Shown here: positions 39,801 to 53,600 of the stretch, piece after piece
Position numbering within the stretch: the first letter of the stretch is position 1
Layout: the number at the start of each line of letters is the position of its first letter
From: Lanius collurio
Taxonomy: Eukaryota; Chordata; Aves; Passeriformes; Laniidae
Assembly (NCBI GenBank): GCA_020086605.1
Contig: JACBWW010000008.1
Coordinates: forward strand, 18,798,282 to 18,862,281
DNA: 64,000 nt
Reading direction: 5' to 3'
Made by a program: the position numbers and the translations under genes
The notes under the pieces: model-generated
The model's database searches: none
What the model was told of the DNA's origin: nothing
The model's input: only the letters and a program-made list of their open reading frames with translations

Positions 39801-42800
39801 AAACTCCTAGTGATGAACACAGCAGATTCAAAAAACATGAAACTCCTAGTAGGTATAAACTGTAGAGTTTCAATGTGAATTTAGCACAGTAAGAGATATT
39901 TAGTACGGCAACTTCTTGCTTTTGGATAAGATGAAACTGTGCCTGTTGCAGTTGTTAAGCAGGACTGCTGCAACAATTCAAATCAAAAGAAAGCTGAACT
40001 CATCTGTATTTATGTTGTAAGTGTCCTGTCTATCATTGAAGCTATATACAGAAAAAATAATAACATAGATTTGACAAATAAGCCAGCAGCCTGTTTTATT
40101 TTGTTGATACAGGGTGTTATCTCAGAAAAGATTTCTCTTCTAGATACAGTATTTTAAAAGACCATGATTAATTTGTTCCGCTCAACAGAGGACTTCATAG
40201 ATGAGTACACAGAAAAAAACATGACTCCTTGAGTCAACCTAAGGTAATCTGAATAGGTAATAAATCATAAAACAGAAAAATTAATGATTTTATCAAATAT
40301 CTAATGCTTTAAGTAACTGGTACTGAAAATAAATTGTTAACAAAGGCTATAGACAGGTGGACTGGAAAAAGAATGTAGCCTATTTATAACATCTGATTTG
40401 TAGAGATGAAAAGATAGTAACAGGGGCAAAAGGAGAAGTAAATACTAACTGCTCTGCAAATGTAATTGCTATTTTGCAGAGGCAGTGGAAAACCATCAAT
40501 TTAAATGTACATTTAATCTCAACAGAGCACTGCGGGAAAAGGTTTAGGTTTAAGTGGCAAAGGTCTGTGTTTGAGACTTGCCTGTGAGAATTTAATTACA
40601 TTTACATTCTTCTATGCATGTTTAATATTTGATCTTATTTAAAGTAAAATGATAAATATGCCACAAGTTTTTCTCTTTTCCCCAAAAGTAATTAAACATC
40701 TTATTTCTGTGTTCTGAGCTAGCACAATGTGAATATCTAATGCAGGAGTATGTAGATTCTTTTATTTAAACAACAGTCTGGACTCTACTTCTTTGGACTG
40801 AGACCAGGCCTGGCACCCAGCAGATCCCTGGTCTTTCTAGTGCTGCAGTAGGCACAGTTCTTGGAACGTCTGTTCCTTTACAACACAAAACCCAGTACAT
40901 GAAAAAACCCAGTACAGTCACCCTGTAGAAGCCATTGGACATCCGAGGCGACTCTAAGCCAACTCATCTCTGAGTTGGTAGCAAAGGAAGCATCTTGCAG
41001 GTAGAGCTGTAATCTCAGCCATACTCTTATGCTGGGAGCTGTTACACTCTGCTCTTCACTGCCACTCCAGTCTGTGGGATGCTGTGGCACAGGACCACAC
41101 AGAGCAGCAGGGAACTGCTTTGCTTGAGGTTGCTGGTTGAGGAGACTTTGGATTACTTTCCAGAATACAGGAAGAACAAAAACAACAAAAGAGTCAATCT
41201 CTCTCTTTTAGCATTTTGGAATAATTTAGGCTTCTAATTTCAGATAATTTCAGAATGTTACTAAAAGGGGAGGAAACACAAAGTGCTATGTCTGTAACCA
41301 AGACTGGCAGATTGTTTCACCTGCCTGCTTTACTAGCTCCTCAGAATTAGCAGTCCTTAGTTTATTCTTCAGATTTCTTCTTTCTGTTGCTAAAGCACTA
41401 ACACAAAATTTAGGCAACCAATTTCTTTGTCTCATAAGTCTGAAGTTGAAATAGCTGCTCTAGATAAAGATTTGGACAGTTAAGTAGTTTATTTAATGTT
41501 GTCTGTTGTATTTTTTAAATTGCTATTTAAAAATCATCACTGAAAAATTCTTTTTGTAAGAAACACTTCAATTCATATGCGATTTACTCATAAAACACAT
41601 GGTGTCTCTGCTATAGATTTCAAGCACCATATGGGAATGAACATATTTTCTTTAACTTCTATTCAACAGTATATAGTGACTTATTTTTTTCTTATTTTAT
41701 TGACTTATCTAAAAATATCTTTCAGTACTTTTCCTCTGATTGCATTATTCTCTTATACCCTTAGCACTGCATTTCTTAGCTGACTTATTTGACAGTTTGT
41801 GAAAAGGGTAGAAATTATCAACTGAAATTAACAGGCTCATGTTATTCCACCAGATTTTACTCTCAGTAGAACAATGTGAAAAGGACGACCCATTGTTTCC
41901 TCTTCCCAGAATTAAAAACCAATACATCAAAAATTTTGAAACTATCACTAATTTTTAGTGATTTCTATAGGCCACAAATGTTTCTGTTTATATGTTGCAC
42001 TCTTTTCAGTTTGCTACCTCTTTCATAAAGCCTTCCCTACTGTGCTATAAATGAATTATTGACAAAGACAGGAAAGCCTGATTGAAAGCAAGCAAAAAAA
42101 TAAAACTGTGACTGATTATAAACATGATCAGTCTGTTTTCAGTCATCTGCATGCAGATACACCTGACAAGGTCAAAGCTCCTTTAAGAGTACTTGGTGCA
42201 GCACATCTCCCACATCTGTGCATTTCCTCTTACCCTCCCATTCACGTATAACATCAATAAAGACAAACACTGTGTCTCCATCAGTGCTTCCTGTGCCTCA
42301 CAGAAGTTTTGTAGGCCATGCTACGTAGTCTATAGCACTGCATGTGTTTTCCAAGTAAATTTTGATGACAATGTTACCTAGTAGCCTACAGAAAATGTTG
42401 GTGGGGCATCATCTTAACAATTTGTCATTTAGTCTGTAAAGCTGATATTTTGTTTGTTTTGGGCCTTTCTTTTATCTATAAACAAAGTAGTGTAAACTGC
42501 CTGATATGGGTATCAGTAGCACAGAGCCCAGCAAGACCACAAGATCCAGCTGAGTGCTTGGTAAATTTGAGTGATTAGTCTGTTTGAGCTCAGTATTTCA
42601 GATACCTAGTAAGCAGTAGTGCAGCTGCCACCCTTTCAGTAGGAGAGTGCGTGGTGAAGTGTGTAAGGAAAATGACACTGGCCTCATGCTTTTCCTGATC
42701 TAACCATTAATGCAGAGGGTGGAAGCTGTGACTTTTTTATTTCTCTGAATTCTGTAGAATTTTCTGAAATATGTAATAATCTGGAATGAAATTTTACCAA

Positions 42801-45800
42801 TCCCTACACACATTTGGTATGTTGATTCAATTTAACCCCGGGTCCATGCATATCCTGCATGCCAAAGCATTGCAGAGAGACATAAGTAAAACAATGGTCA
42901 TTACTTTGGCAATGTAAATTCCTATTTTGAAACAACCATGCTGGTGTCTTGGGTCGTATAATCTCCAAACATTCTCAATCTCTATATTAAGTTTCCCACA
43001 ATTTTAGATTTCAAATCAGTACTTAATCTGTGCTTAAACAATAAAGATCACCCAAACCCTTTTAAATATGGAAAATTACAATTCTGTGAAAAGATCTACT
43101 TCCTTACATTTTGATGTATCTTTGGCACTATAGAATATTCACTAATGATTTGGACTTTTCTATACTTTCTGCTTTCAAAAACATGAATGAAGCATGACAG
43201 AAAGTTTTCTTATTTGTTTAAAGTTTTCAAACACATGTCCCCACCTCCCCCCCAAAAAAAAAAGAAAAAGAAAGAAAAACTGAAGAGACTTGTAGTGATA
43301 TGAGCTGTCAGCATTTTGAATGTGAATTTTTTCCTGACAGTAGACTATAAACTGTTGTACACCAAATCTTTGTGTTCTCTATATGGCTCTGTTCATTTTA
43401 CGCTGATATGAACTAAAAGAGACACAACTCTCTTTCTTTTTTTTATCTGAATGTAAAGGGATGTTTGTTCCCCTTCAGCAGCAGCATTAGGACAGCACAT
43501 TTATCATTGCCATGTTATCCTCTCTCCCACTTTGTCCTAGATACGTGGGATTCTTGTCCTAGAAGATAACCTTCTTTGTTTTCCAAGGCACAGTGTTAGG
43601 TCTGACCCTTCAGACACATATGGGGATAGATTGATTCCTACAGCCATAAGGGTTGTCCAAGAGGTTCTTAAGAGGTACTACCTGCCAGGAGCCTCCTCTC
43701 CTTTGGCATTGCTCTCTGCCGAGGAGCCATGTACATACTTCCAGCTCTTTATATACAACATTCACCGCAGACCAGATTCTGATCATAGTAAATGACTTAT
43801 TTCAAAAACTGGTCAGCTGTAGAGAAACTATGTATGAAAAGGATCTAATGCTGAACTTCTCAGGACCCAGACTTAGCTCCGGATGACAAGTTATATTGTC
43901 TATCAGGCTAAACTCCCTGGTATTAAGCTCTCTGAACAGTAGATGTTTATGATTGCATTTCATGGATTCTTATACTGTTATACTCTTAAGGTTGAGAGAT
44001 AAAAGGAAATAAATTGACATTCAAAAGCTTCTCTATCTGGAGAAATAGTTCTGAAATAGCCCTTCAAAGAGGCGCTTATAAGAATAGAACAGTACAAAAT
44101 ACCTCTTGTAGAGGAGCTGTTTGAGGTAACTTTTCTGTGTCAGCAAATCCTTCAAGGTTTATATCCAAGTATGGATTACAGACTTTGCTCTTGTTGTCAC
44201 CAGGCCTGCAGAGAAGAAAATAAAAAAGCCAGGCTAATGTCCTGGGGGTATTTTTTCTTAGGCAGAATGTAGAACTGTAATATTTTTGAAAAGGATTCTC
44301 TTTATTTTCCATTTCAAATTGACATTCAAAGATAGACATTGCATGATATGAAGATAGACATTGCTTAATGTGGACAGAGGCAACATTCTATTATGCCTGA
44401 TCTTCAATAATTTCTCTTTTATTTATTTTGAGTGTTAATTATTGGTATTTCTTCCAATTGTTAGAGTGGAGAACCAAAAAAAGACCCAACAGATCTCTTT
44501 GAGCCTCAATGCAAGATTTCTCACTATATATAAAAAAAGAAAACCCCAAACCTATCACTTAAAATCTCAAATTCTATCTAAATTATTACAAATCTAGAGA
44601 TGCCCACAGAGATGATGCATATTTTCATATCTTCTTTACATAGAGCCACAGGAGTATGTTACACATCCTAACAAGTATGTGTTGTTGAAACAGCTTCCTT
44701 CTAGAGTCTGGAAAATGTCATCAATTCTTAGGCAAGAAAACAATACTAGGGAGATAGTAGAGATAGGAATAGTTGAGTGAAAGTAAACTGTGTGGTCTAT
44801 TTCCTAATCAAGGAACTTGCCATGGGGGAGAGAATTCAGTGATACTGAAATTGCAACACAGATTAAAAAGGGAAAAGATATTCAGCCTGGGAAACTATTT
44901 GCCAAAAGATGTAGTGAGGCCAAGACCTAGAAAAAATTAAAAATCCATTTGGCTGTTCTATAAACATAATAATCCACAATGGTATGCTTTTCAGGGTAAA
45001 GATTGATCCTCTAGAATGTGAGTCAACTGGTAATTGTCTGAGAGTGGAATGAAACTTCCCATTGCAGAAGTTATTCCCCCGCTGTCTGTAACAGGGTTTC
45101 TCAGACCTCTTTGTTTCAGTATCTGGTGCTGGCCATGGACTATGACAGGACACAGTCTGCAAAACTTAATAACTCATCCTTATTACTAACATTTAGGCCA
45201 AAAAGAGCTCTGTGATGATTACTGAAGTTTTTATACAAACATTGTTGCATGGCAGTCTTGAGAAAAAACCTCTTAGACAGATCATCTAGGTGCCAGTGGT
45301 GTGAACTGTGCAGCGCTGTGTAACAAAGTACAGCTATTTGAAGTGTTTAACAATCTCCACAGGACTGCTCTGTTACTGTGCCACTCCTGTATGGTCACAG
45401 AATACATAAGTGGCTGAGCCTCTGCAGAGAGCCTTGTCTGGAATCAAGGACACTTAACATAATCTACTACAGAAGCACTTTCAATGTCTCTCTTGTCAGG
45501 TAAAAGGCTGTGGGTACAGATTGCAGGATGTCGTGGGGCCACTCATGCCCCAGTGTCTTTGCCGTTTCCTTTCTGATAGTGTACAGTGCTTGAAACAAGA
45601 CAAGGGCATATCTTATCTATACAACAGAAACTTAGAGTGCTTTTAAGAAGCAAATTGATTAGCAGTTCAGTGGCTGCACCACAGATCTCAGTTCAGACTG
45701 CTCAGGCCTGCTAGATGGGGTAAATACACCTGTCCAGAAGTTTATGTTCTCACTAGTAGATTGTTGGACTCCTCTATATATTTAATTGAAAAAGTGATAG

Positions 45801-47559
45801 ACTGCAGTCCTAGGCACTGGAACTCCATTGTTCCTACTGTTAGATAATTAGATTTGGGCACACATTTAACCCAAGCCAGTTATCTCTGTGCCAAACAGTT
45901 CCTGAACATGGCAAGGGAATTAGTCAATTTGGATGTGATCATCACATTTGGAGCAGTGAGGAAGTTTAGAAGGGAGTTTAGTGGGCTAATTTCATCTGGC
46001 AAATTTCAGCCAGTTGACTTCACGTCTCAGTGCTGGGAACGACCCAAAGAGTACAGAAGTTAATAGAGTAGTTGTTTTAGAGTTAGCTTGTTTAATGGTG
46101 GTTTGGGTGTATACATCTGTGCAGGGGAGATATGCCTAGCATTTTAGTAAAACTCTAATTAAAGTTAGAAACACAGAGAGGGAAGAAAATTATTACCCTG
46201 GGGGTTAGACTACAGAGAGATAACCCACAGGGGAGCAGCTGTCTTCAGAGTCTGACCTTCTTTAGGGGAAAGTCTTATGTGACACTCAGGATATGAAATT
46301 CTATGCTTCAAAAAGACAATCTAAAAGATTTAACCCAAAAGACTTTTGATACAAGTTGAGGGTTTTGGAGTTGTTTGTTTGGGTTTTCTGTTTTGGTTTC
46401 TGGGGTATTTGTTGGTTTAGTCAGGATGTTTTATCTTGGTACTGGTTATGCTGCCTGGAATATTGGCAGTCGATTGATTAAAGGTGGTGTAAACACTCAC
46501 TGGGTGTCTTTTTGGACAGACAATGTGTAAAAAGGCCAAAAAGGATACTCTGTAAGCTTCAGAAAGATGTAAAAAAGCATATTCTTCCAACTTCTTTTAC
46601 TTTTATTACTAGAAGAGTGTTGCTGGCCATTTGTGCAAGCAACATTTAGAAGGGTATGAAAGTTGTAGTCTGTTTCATCTTTGTATGTCTTTTCAAAATC
46701 CCTGTTTGAATGTCAAAAGGCTCTGAAAAAGAACAAAAAGGTCATCTCATATCAGAACTTAAGCATATGATAAGAGCTATGGTGAATTATAACTTAAGAA
46801 TAGGACAGTGTAGAACAGTCTATTGCTGTCCAGAAATTATTTTGCAGTTTGTTCACCTTCCAGCTCAGCAACAGGCAGCAGTATCTAAGCTAACTCCACA
46901 ACTGGATGCAGAATTGCTGTGTCAGCACAGCATTACACCCTAATTAATCAGCAGAGAGGAGTTAGGTAAATCAGCTCCAGTAACACTGTACTAACGCAAC
47001 TCTGTGTCTTCTCAGCCACATGTTATCTGAGCTGTGTTGGATCAGGCAAATGTTCCAACTTGTCCAGTACCTGTAACTTCATCCTAGACTGCATCATCTA
47101 AAACATCGATTGGGTGTCCGACTCTGAATGCCAGTATCTTTGGACAAATAGCCTAGGTTCGCAAAAAAAACTCAGGAAAAAATAAAGTAAAAAACTTCAG
47201 AAGGAGTAATCTTTTAAATATGAAACAGAAAATATTTAGATTTCCTGAAATGAAATTCAGTGATTTTTTTTTTGCATCACAGATTCTGCATTTATGTGTG
47301 AATACGCTAAAATGTTTCTCCTGGGTGAACATGACCCCATTCTATTCAGTTAAAATCCACAACAAAACAGCAACTCTTCATCTGACCAAACTGCATTGAC
47401 TGTGGCCAGAGAAAGCACTTTTTGTCTTTTGTGAATAAATAGACCCTGCTGCCACAGACTATATTAGATGTTAAGGAAATCAAAAATAAGAAACTAGGGA
47501 AATTCAAGGCTTGGTTGAATTATAGAAGCTTTTGATTGTCTGGTGGGAGAAAAACAATT
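36854..47559. other. PLK2 downstream intergenic region, part 2
   Basis: AT-rich unique DNA, unusually low in recognisable repeats. One ambiguous base (n) stands at 37869. A CCCCCC/A-rich simple stretch occurs at 43249-43281, and a G/T-rich stretch at 46367-46425. No gene is supported. Confidence 0.65.
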
Positions 47560-47792
47560 TGAAAGACTTTTTGTTACACTTTTCAACAATTTCACTTTTC
47601 ACCAAGAGGGTGGATGGGTACTGGAACATGCTACCCAAGAAAGTGGTCACAGCACCAAGCCTGAAAGAGTTCAAGAAGATTCTGGACCATACTCTTATGT
47701 ACATGAGTTTATTCTTGGGGCTGTCCTGGCAGGACAGGAGTTGGACTTCGGTGATTCTTGTGGATCCCTTCCAACTCAGCATATTCAATGAC
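47560..47792 (+). mobile_element. CR1 LINE, 3' end
   Basis: CR1 3' blocks are in order: TTTCACCAAGAGGGTGG, GAAAGTGGTCACAGCACCAA, GAGTTCAAGAAGATTCTGGA, TTGTGGATCCCTTCCAACTC and AGCATATTC. It is moderately diverged. The left border is uncertain and may extend to about 47500. Confidence 0.82.
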
Positions 47793-47845
47793 CCAGTGGT
47801 CTAAAACATAAAACTCACCAGACAGAGGTTCAAATTTTTCATTCT
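47789..47845 (+). repeat. Possible degenerate tRNA-like (SINE head) remnant
   Basis: CCCAGTGGTCTAA (47792-47804) resembles an A-box region and GAGGTTCAAAT (47825-47835) resembles a B box, about 30 bases apart as in a tRNA. The segment abuts the CR1 tail at 47792. It does not fold as an intact tRNA by eye: no matching acceptor stem is visible. It is old SINE debris or chance. Confidence 0.25.
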
Positions 47846-48213
47846 TCATAGATGAGAAATCCTGAGACACTCTAGTTCAAACTGTATCCTTGATTTTTGA
47901 TCACCTTATGCACTGGCACACTTGGGAGATACATAGACATTCTATATATGAGTTTACATCATAGGTGACTGATGTCTTTGATGCTTAGTAGAACACTGTG
48001 GTTGTGAGTTAATCCAGTGAATTATTTTCAATCTTTCAAGCAGCAATTAAAATATTTTTTAGATGTTTTTTCTTCTTTCTCATGTTCTGTTTCTTGCCTG
48101 TGGATATAGGGTCACAATATCTAACTATATGAAAAAATTACAAAGATATTATGATGTTCTAGTCTGAATTCCAAAAGAAGTAGAGCTTGTGTAGTCTGCT
48201 TCAATCACAATTT

Positions 48214-48237
48214 TATATATGTTGGCCAACATATATA
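48214..48237. repeat. Perfect 24-bp palindrome
   Basis: The sequence reads identically on both strands around the centre TTGGCCAA, with arms of alternating T and A (centre between 48225 and 48226). No loop separates the arms. The surroundings are unique intergenic DNA. Confidence 0.9.
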
Positions 48238-50646
48238 GTGATGTATTTAGAGAGACTAAATCCTCCCTTCTCCTATGAGGTAGTGCCTCAAGTATATGTT
48301 CAGAGACACTCCTGTTCTCCCACTGGCAGAAGTGCTGCAGTGTTATCATTTCCCAGTTTTGATTGCCGAGAATCGAATTGATAGCCAAGAAACAACTATT
48401 TTGAAAGCAAGTAAAGCATCAGTCAGAGCTTGGGTTTTTTTTGAAAGTATCTATCCACATTAGAGGAAGTCATGGACAACCACTTTTTTTCTGTTCTCTT
48501 ACCTACAGAACTTGTTTTATAAGCCTTGGTTCTCAATGGCTGACAGTTTGACCCCTGACAGTCCCTTATTAGCTAGATCTTTGTGGTGTATACTTCTAGA
48601 GTGAGTCAATAATTTTATAGAAAGTTTTGATTTCTATATATTGATGAATTTTTGACAGAACTGAAAACTGGAGCTGAGGCACTCGATAATGCATTGTGAT
48701 CACGGGCTATCCTCAGGCACCCATTGTCTATTGAAGCAGGGAGTTATTTAAGAGGCTTGCTAGTATTGTGATAGTTTCCAGCCTATTGTCCAATTTCTAC
48801 CAGACAAATTAATTTTATTCATCTTTCTAGAAGTAATGTTCTTCACTCTTACTGAATTGCTCCAAATAAATTACAACAGCAGGCTGATTTTTATAATCCT
48901 TTGTGCTAGCAAAGGCTGGGAAGGAATGCTTGTGGCCCACCCTCTCCCCATTTCCTAGTCACATTTCAATATTTTCTTACAAGGTCTGCTTACCATTTTT
49001 TCTGCCAAGGTTTATTACATTGTGGTTAAAATGAAAAAATTACTCTGTCCTGCAATGCTTGAGATGAAGAGAGCAGTACTGAACTTTGATTCAAAAGAAA
49101 AGAGGTAGTTGTTTGTGGTGTATCCAGTAAGTAAGATCTATAACAAACAGTAATAACATTATTTCATAGGGGAAAAAAGCCTGCAGAATGTCTAGAAAAA
49201 CATTATTTAGTGAAATTGCATGACCAGAACTGAATCAGGTATATAAGTAGCAGGTTTTATCTTTTCTAGCACATGAGAAAGCATGACCACCTTTTCCTAC
49301 TTGGGATATGCATATGCCCATTTCATTTTGCATGTGATATCTGTTTTCTTAACATTGTAGGGACTAGTTCTGCAGCAAGTTATATGTTGTTTTGGCACTA
49401 AGCTGCAGCTAGGGAAAATGCCTTAAAGCAGGGCTGCTTTGAGTATTGGGCACAACTCAGCACTGTGACTTCTTGCTTACTTTCTGTAGTACATGCAAAT
49501 AATTAGGGAGTCACCCTAATCTGCAGACCATCTGCTTCTGTCACAAGGGATCCTGGACAGAGAAAGCAGCCACAGCATTGTGCTGCATAAATGCAGGCAG
49601 TACAACCTTCACTACGTGCTTGTCAATTCTCAGGAATGTCAAACAATGGATTGTCTCTGTCCTGCCGTTCTGGACAGGCAGGCAACACCAATGCAGTCCT
49701 AAGGGTAAATCCCAAGTCAATCAGCAATAGAATGGCATTGGGGAAAGAAGTTCTTCAAAACTTCAAAATGAAAGCTTGCCTATTGATGAGCTTCCTTTTG
49801 TTTTCCTTTGAGCTTCTTGATAGTGATTCTAGCATATTCAGAAACAAAACACAATATAACACGGACTACTGGAATAGGGAGATGCAGGAGTCATTAGCAA
49901 AATCTTGCCCAGTACAGGGTTAACACAGCCTGCTCTTAATGGCCTCAGTTATACAGCTCTCCTCACATATTGCCACTTAGATCCTTTCCCCATGACATTG
50001 TCACAACATATTAAAGCCCCCATCTTGCAAACACTTCACGCATGTGGGTAGTCAGAGCTAATCACATGCATGAGTGTTTGCAGGACAGCAGCCTGAGAGA
50101 TTAAAATCTAGAAAAGCAACCATATAAAATGACCTATTTTAAGCAGGAAGAGAAAGGGACTCATCAGAAGTTCTTTATAGCTTACTTGGATTTAACATTG
50201 TAAAATATGTCATGCCTTACATTTTTACAAAACGTTTTTCTCCCCTATAGGACCATATCTAAAAACGTAGCAGCAAAAGATGAAATGTGAAACTGGCAGT
50301 TTGCCAACATTTTAAATATGATGTGGCCACGGAAACTCAGACACAGGAACAGCTGTCTGGCACAGAAGTGTCCTGGACTTGTTCATTAATTGAATTCCCA
50401 AACAGTATTTGTCACAAGTTCTGAAGATTAGGAGTTGTGATTATGGAATAGTAACACAATGAAAAAGAAAACAAAGGTAGAAAAACAAAGAGAGATGCTG
50501 TTACGTGCTAATTGTCATGCACTCAGCAGCTTCAACAGCCTACTTAACACCTGCCTCTTTAATAGGTTTTAGCCAGAAGGCTAGGACCAGACCCTTTTTT
50601 GTTGCTGCAGTTAGTTCAGTTAGTTTGCAAATCAGCCCTACAGCAT

Positions 50647-50675
50647 TAAAAAAAAAGAAAAAAAGAAAAAAAAAT
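50647..50675. repeat. A-rich (A)nG simple repeat
   Basis: Runs of A broken by single G, within unique AT-rich DNA. Confidence 0.9.
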
Positions 50676-53600
50676 TGTTTATTCTGCATTCTTTGAAGGG
50701 TAAATGCTAAACAAATACCTTCTTTAAACTATTTTTTCTCTTTATATATATTTACATGTTTTACTAAAAAACAAGGTACTTTGTGGCCTGCTAGTGCATT
50801 TCCTACACATTGCTAAATATGTTACATTTCATTGCCAGACAATGCACAATGTTGCAGGAAAGAAGTCTGGGGTTTTTTTCCAAGTAACTGCCAAACTGCT
50901 CTTTACTTTCCTACTATATCATGCCTTTCTGAACAAGGCTTCATTTTTCATACCTCTTTTAGGCTAATTCAATCTGACATATTTAAATCTCACCACCTGA
51001 AACTGCTGTGCGGATGGTAATGTAACACTCATTATAAAAGTTAAATATGATGGCTGATACAAATTCACCTACCCCCACTTTTTCTATCCTCTTTTCACAA
51101 CAAAGGCACAAAACCAGAGTAATCCACCATCTGAGGAGTGACTGTGGGGAGACAGAAATCATATTGTTGTCTAAATTTATGCGCATTAAAACCAACCACA
51201 AATGCTTTATTCTGGCTGTGCAAGTGATTGGGATCTGTGGATCCATAGGAGTATAGCCTGTTGTGTTTTAACTTAGACAGTCTTCTGTGCTTAGGAACAA
51301 AGATAAATGTAACTTCTTTGGATGACCTTTCATTAACCACTATTTACAGCTGCAAAGTGGCATATGAACCAGCTTTATGTAAGATTACCTCCACCTGCTC
51401 TAGGGGCTGAAAGCACTAATAACTGATGGGCTTCAGGTAATGACTAAACTCCCAAATATTTGGGTTGCTAGATATTTCCTTAAGGTGTTGTAACTTGTAA
51501 CTGATTTTAATTCTTTGGAGCACAATCTGAATATTTTTTTTGTATGAGTTGCATCAGAATCAGAAATACTGCAAGAGCAATATTTTTGTCTTCATCTCGC
51601 ATTTCATCCTGTAGTTCCAGAGAAAAGAGAAGAACAAAAATATTAAATATGCTTAGCAAACAAGGGTAACAAACAGTCTAACTAACAGTCCAAAGTTTCA
51701 GCAATTTTTTTTCTACAGTATTAATTTTACAGCTTGGTTAAGTGCTATGAATGCAATTGCCACTGCAGGAATTCCACTGTGGTTAACTTTCATGGGAAAC
51801 AGTGTTGAAATTTGGATGTAGCACCTGGGATATCTGTTTTAACTTGCCTTAAAAAAAAATCAGCCTTTGAGAAAAATCCCTTTTCCATACACCATGGCTC
51901 TTAATGCCTCCACAATGGCATGCAAAGTCTCCATAATGAAACCTAAGGGATTTCTCACTGTGTAAATTGCAGTCTGTACTTGATGTAGTCATTTTATGTT
52001 ATCCCCTCCTCATAGCTTCCACAATCAGGAGATGTGGATGAAGCATTGTTAGGCTGGGGTCATTTTTAACTGAAAAACAGCATGGGAGGTCTCTAGGGAG
52101 CCACTAGTGAGGTGCAGTGGGGAGTTATCTTGCCTTTATGGTGAGTAAATGGGTACAGTTTCTAAATGTAAGACTTTTTTCTTGGGCCCTCTTGGGCTAA
52201 ATTTTCTGTCATGTGTGTCCTAAGCTGTGCAGAGAGAAACACACATTTCTATTATTCAGCTATAAAGATGTACTGATAGAAGTTTGTGAACATGGCAGAA
52301 ATTGTGCTACAAGGAGAAAATCAGACTGAAGCGAACAAATGAATTTTCTATCATAATGATGGATGAAAAAAAGAGAAGCAGTTCTTTTTGAAAATATTTT
52401 GTATAAATATAACAAATACAATGGTTTCATTATGGCAACCATCTCCTTTTAAAAGTTCCACTTATTTGATTTATTATTGCTCAATATTACAGGCGGGTAT
52501 TTTCCTAGACAGAGGTGTATTGGATTTTTTCATACCACAAGAATTATTCTAATTTATGCAAATTTGAATCACATCTACAAATAAAAAGGAAAGCCTGCTT
52601 TCAAATGGTCATTGAAATTTAATTTTTTCAGGTACTTCTTTTGCATCAGTAAGCAGTGCTACCTTCTCTGGAAGCATCTATAATTTCTTCACTTGGATGA
52701 CCTAATCATAATTCCAGCCATTGAAAATATAGTTATGCTTTCATTCTTTAACACATATTTAGGATTCAGAAAGAGCTCTGATGACCTTCTGAATGGATGC
52801 TGGAGATAAGCACGTCAACTAAAAAGTCTAACAGAGGCTATTGCTATCATCCTTGACACTAGTGTAGTCAAATATGTATCTATTCAACTGTAAACATTTT
52901 TTGCATGATCACTCTGTATTTGCAGCAAAAGTAGCAACTCTCACAAAAAAAGTCTTAATTTTCAGTAGCACCTCATTTTACTGGAAGTAAGTTACAAGTC
53001 ATATCTGCCATTTGAAAAGATTGCTTGGATATGTCCAGGGAAATTTCTTTAAAATCTTGCTGCACTACACACATTTTAATTACAGTTAACAATTCAGTTT
53101 ATTTTAAAAACACAATACGTAAATTGATTAATAAATTTGCCAAACATACTTTCAGGTTCTAATTGAAGTCTTCTCCTCTGTAAACTCAGCTCTACTCTAC
53201 ACATCACACAGCAAAGAATGGAGGACTTATCTGAAAACCAGGGATGTGATAGAGAGAAGCATATTGCAAATGTCCTGCAGAAAGATGAAGCTTTGTAACT
53301 TAAGAAGGTTAAAGTTCAAGAATTTTTTTTCTGTCCAGTAAACCACTGATCCTTGAATATTTTGCTCTCAACCACTTATTTTTTGTTATAATTACAGTAT
53401 GACCAGTCTGGTTGTTATGTTGGCATTTGTTCATGTGTTTTGACTGTAATACCTCGGTTTAATTAGTGATGTGTCACTATGAAGTGCCTAAGGATGTTAT
53501 GATGGAGATTGTTTTTGAGATGAAACCGAAGAATGCTCTTCCCATCGATATTGTATTGCATGCAGGAACCCTAGAGTGCATGTGTTTGCAGTAGAGTAAG

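Noticed and set aside
47504..47804. Open frames of 82-94 codons on both strands
   Set aside because: They are translations of the CR1 tail rather than genes.
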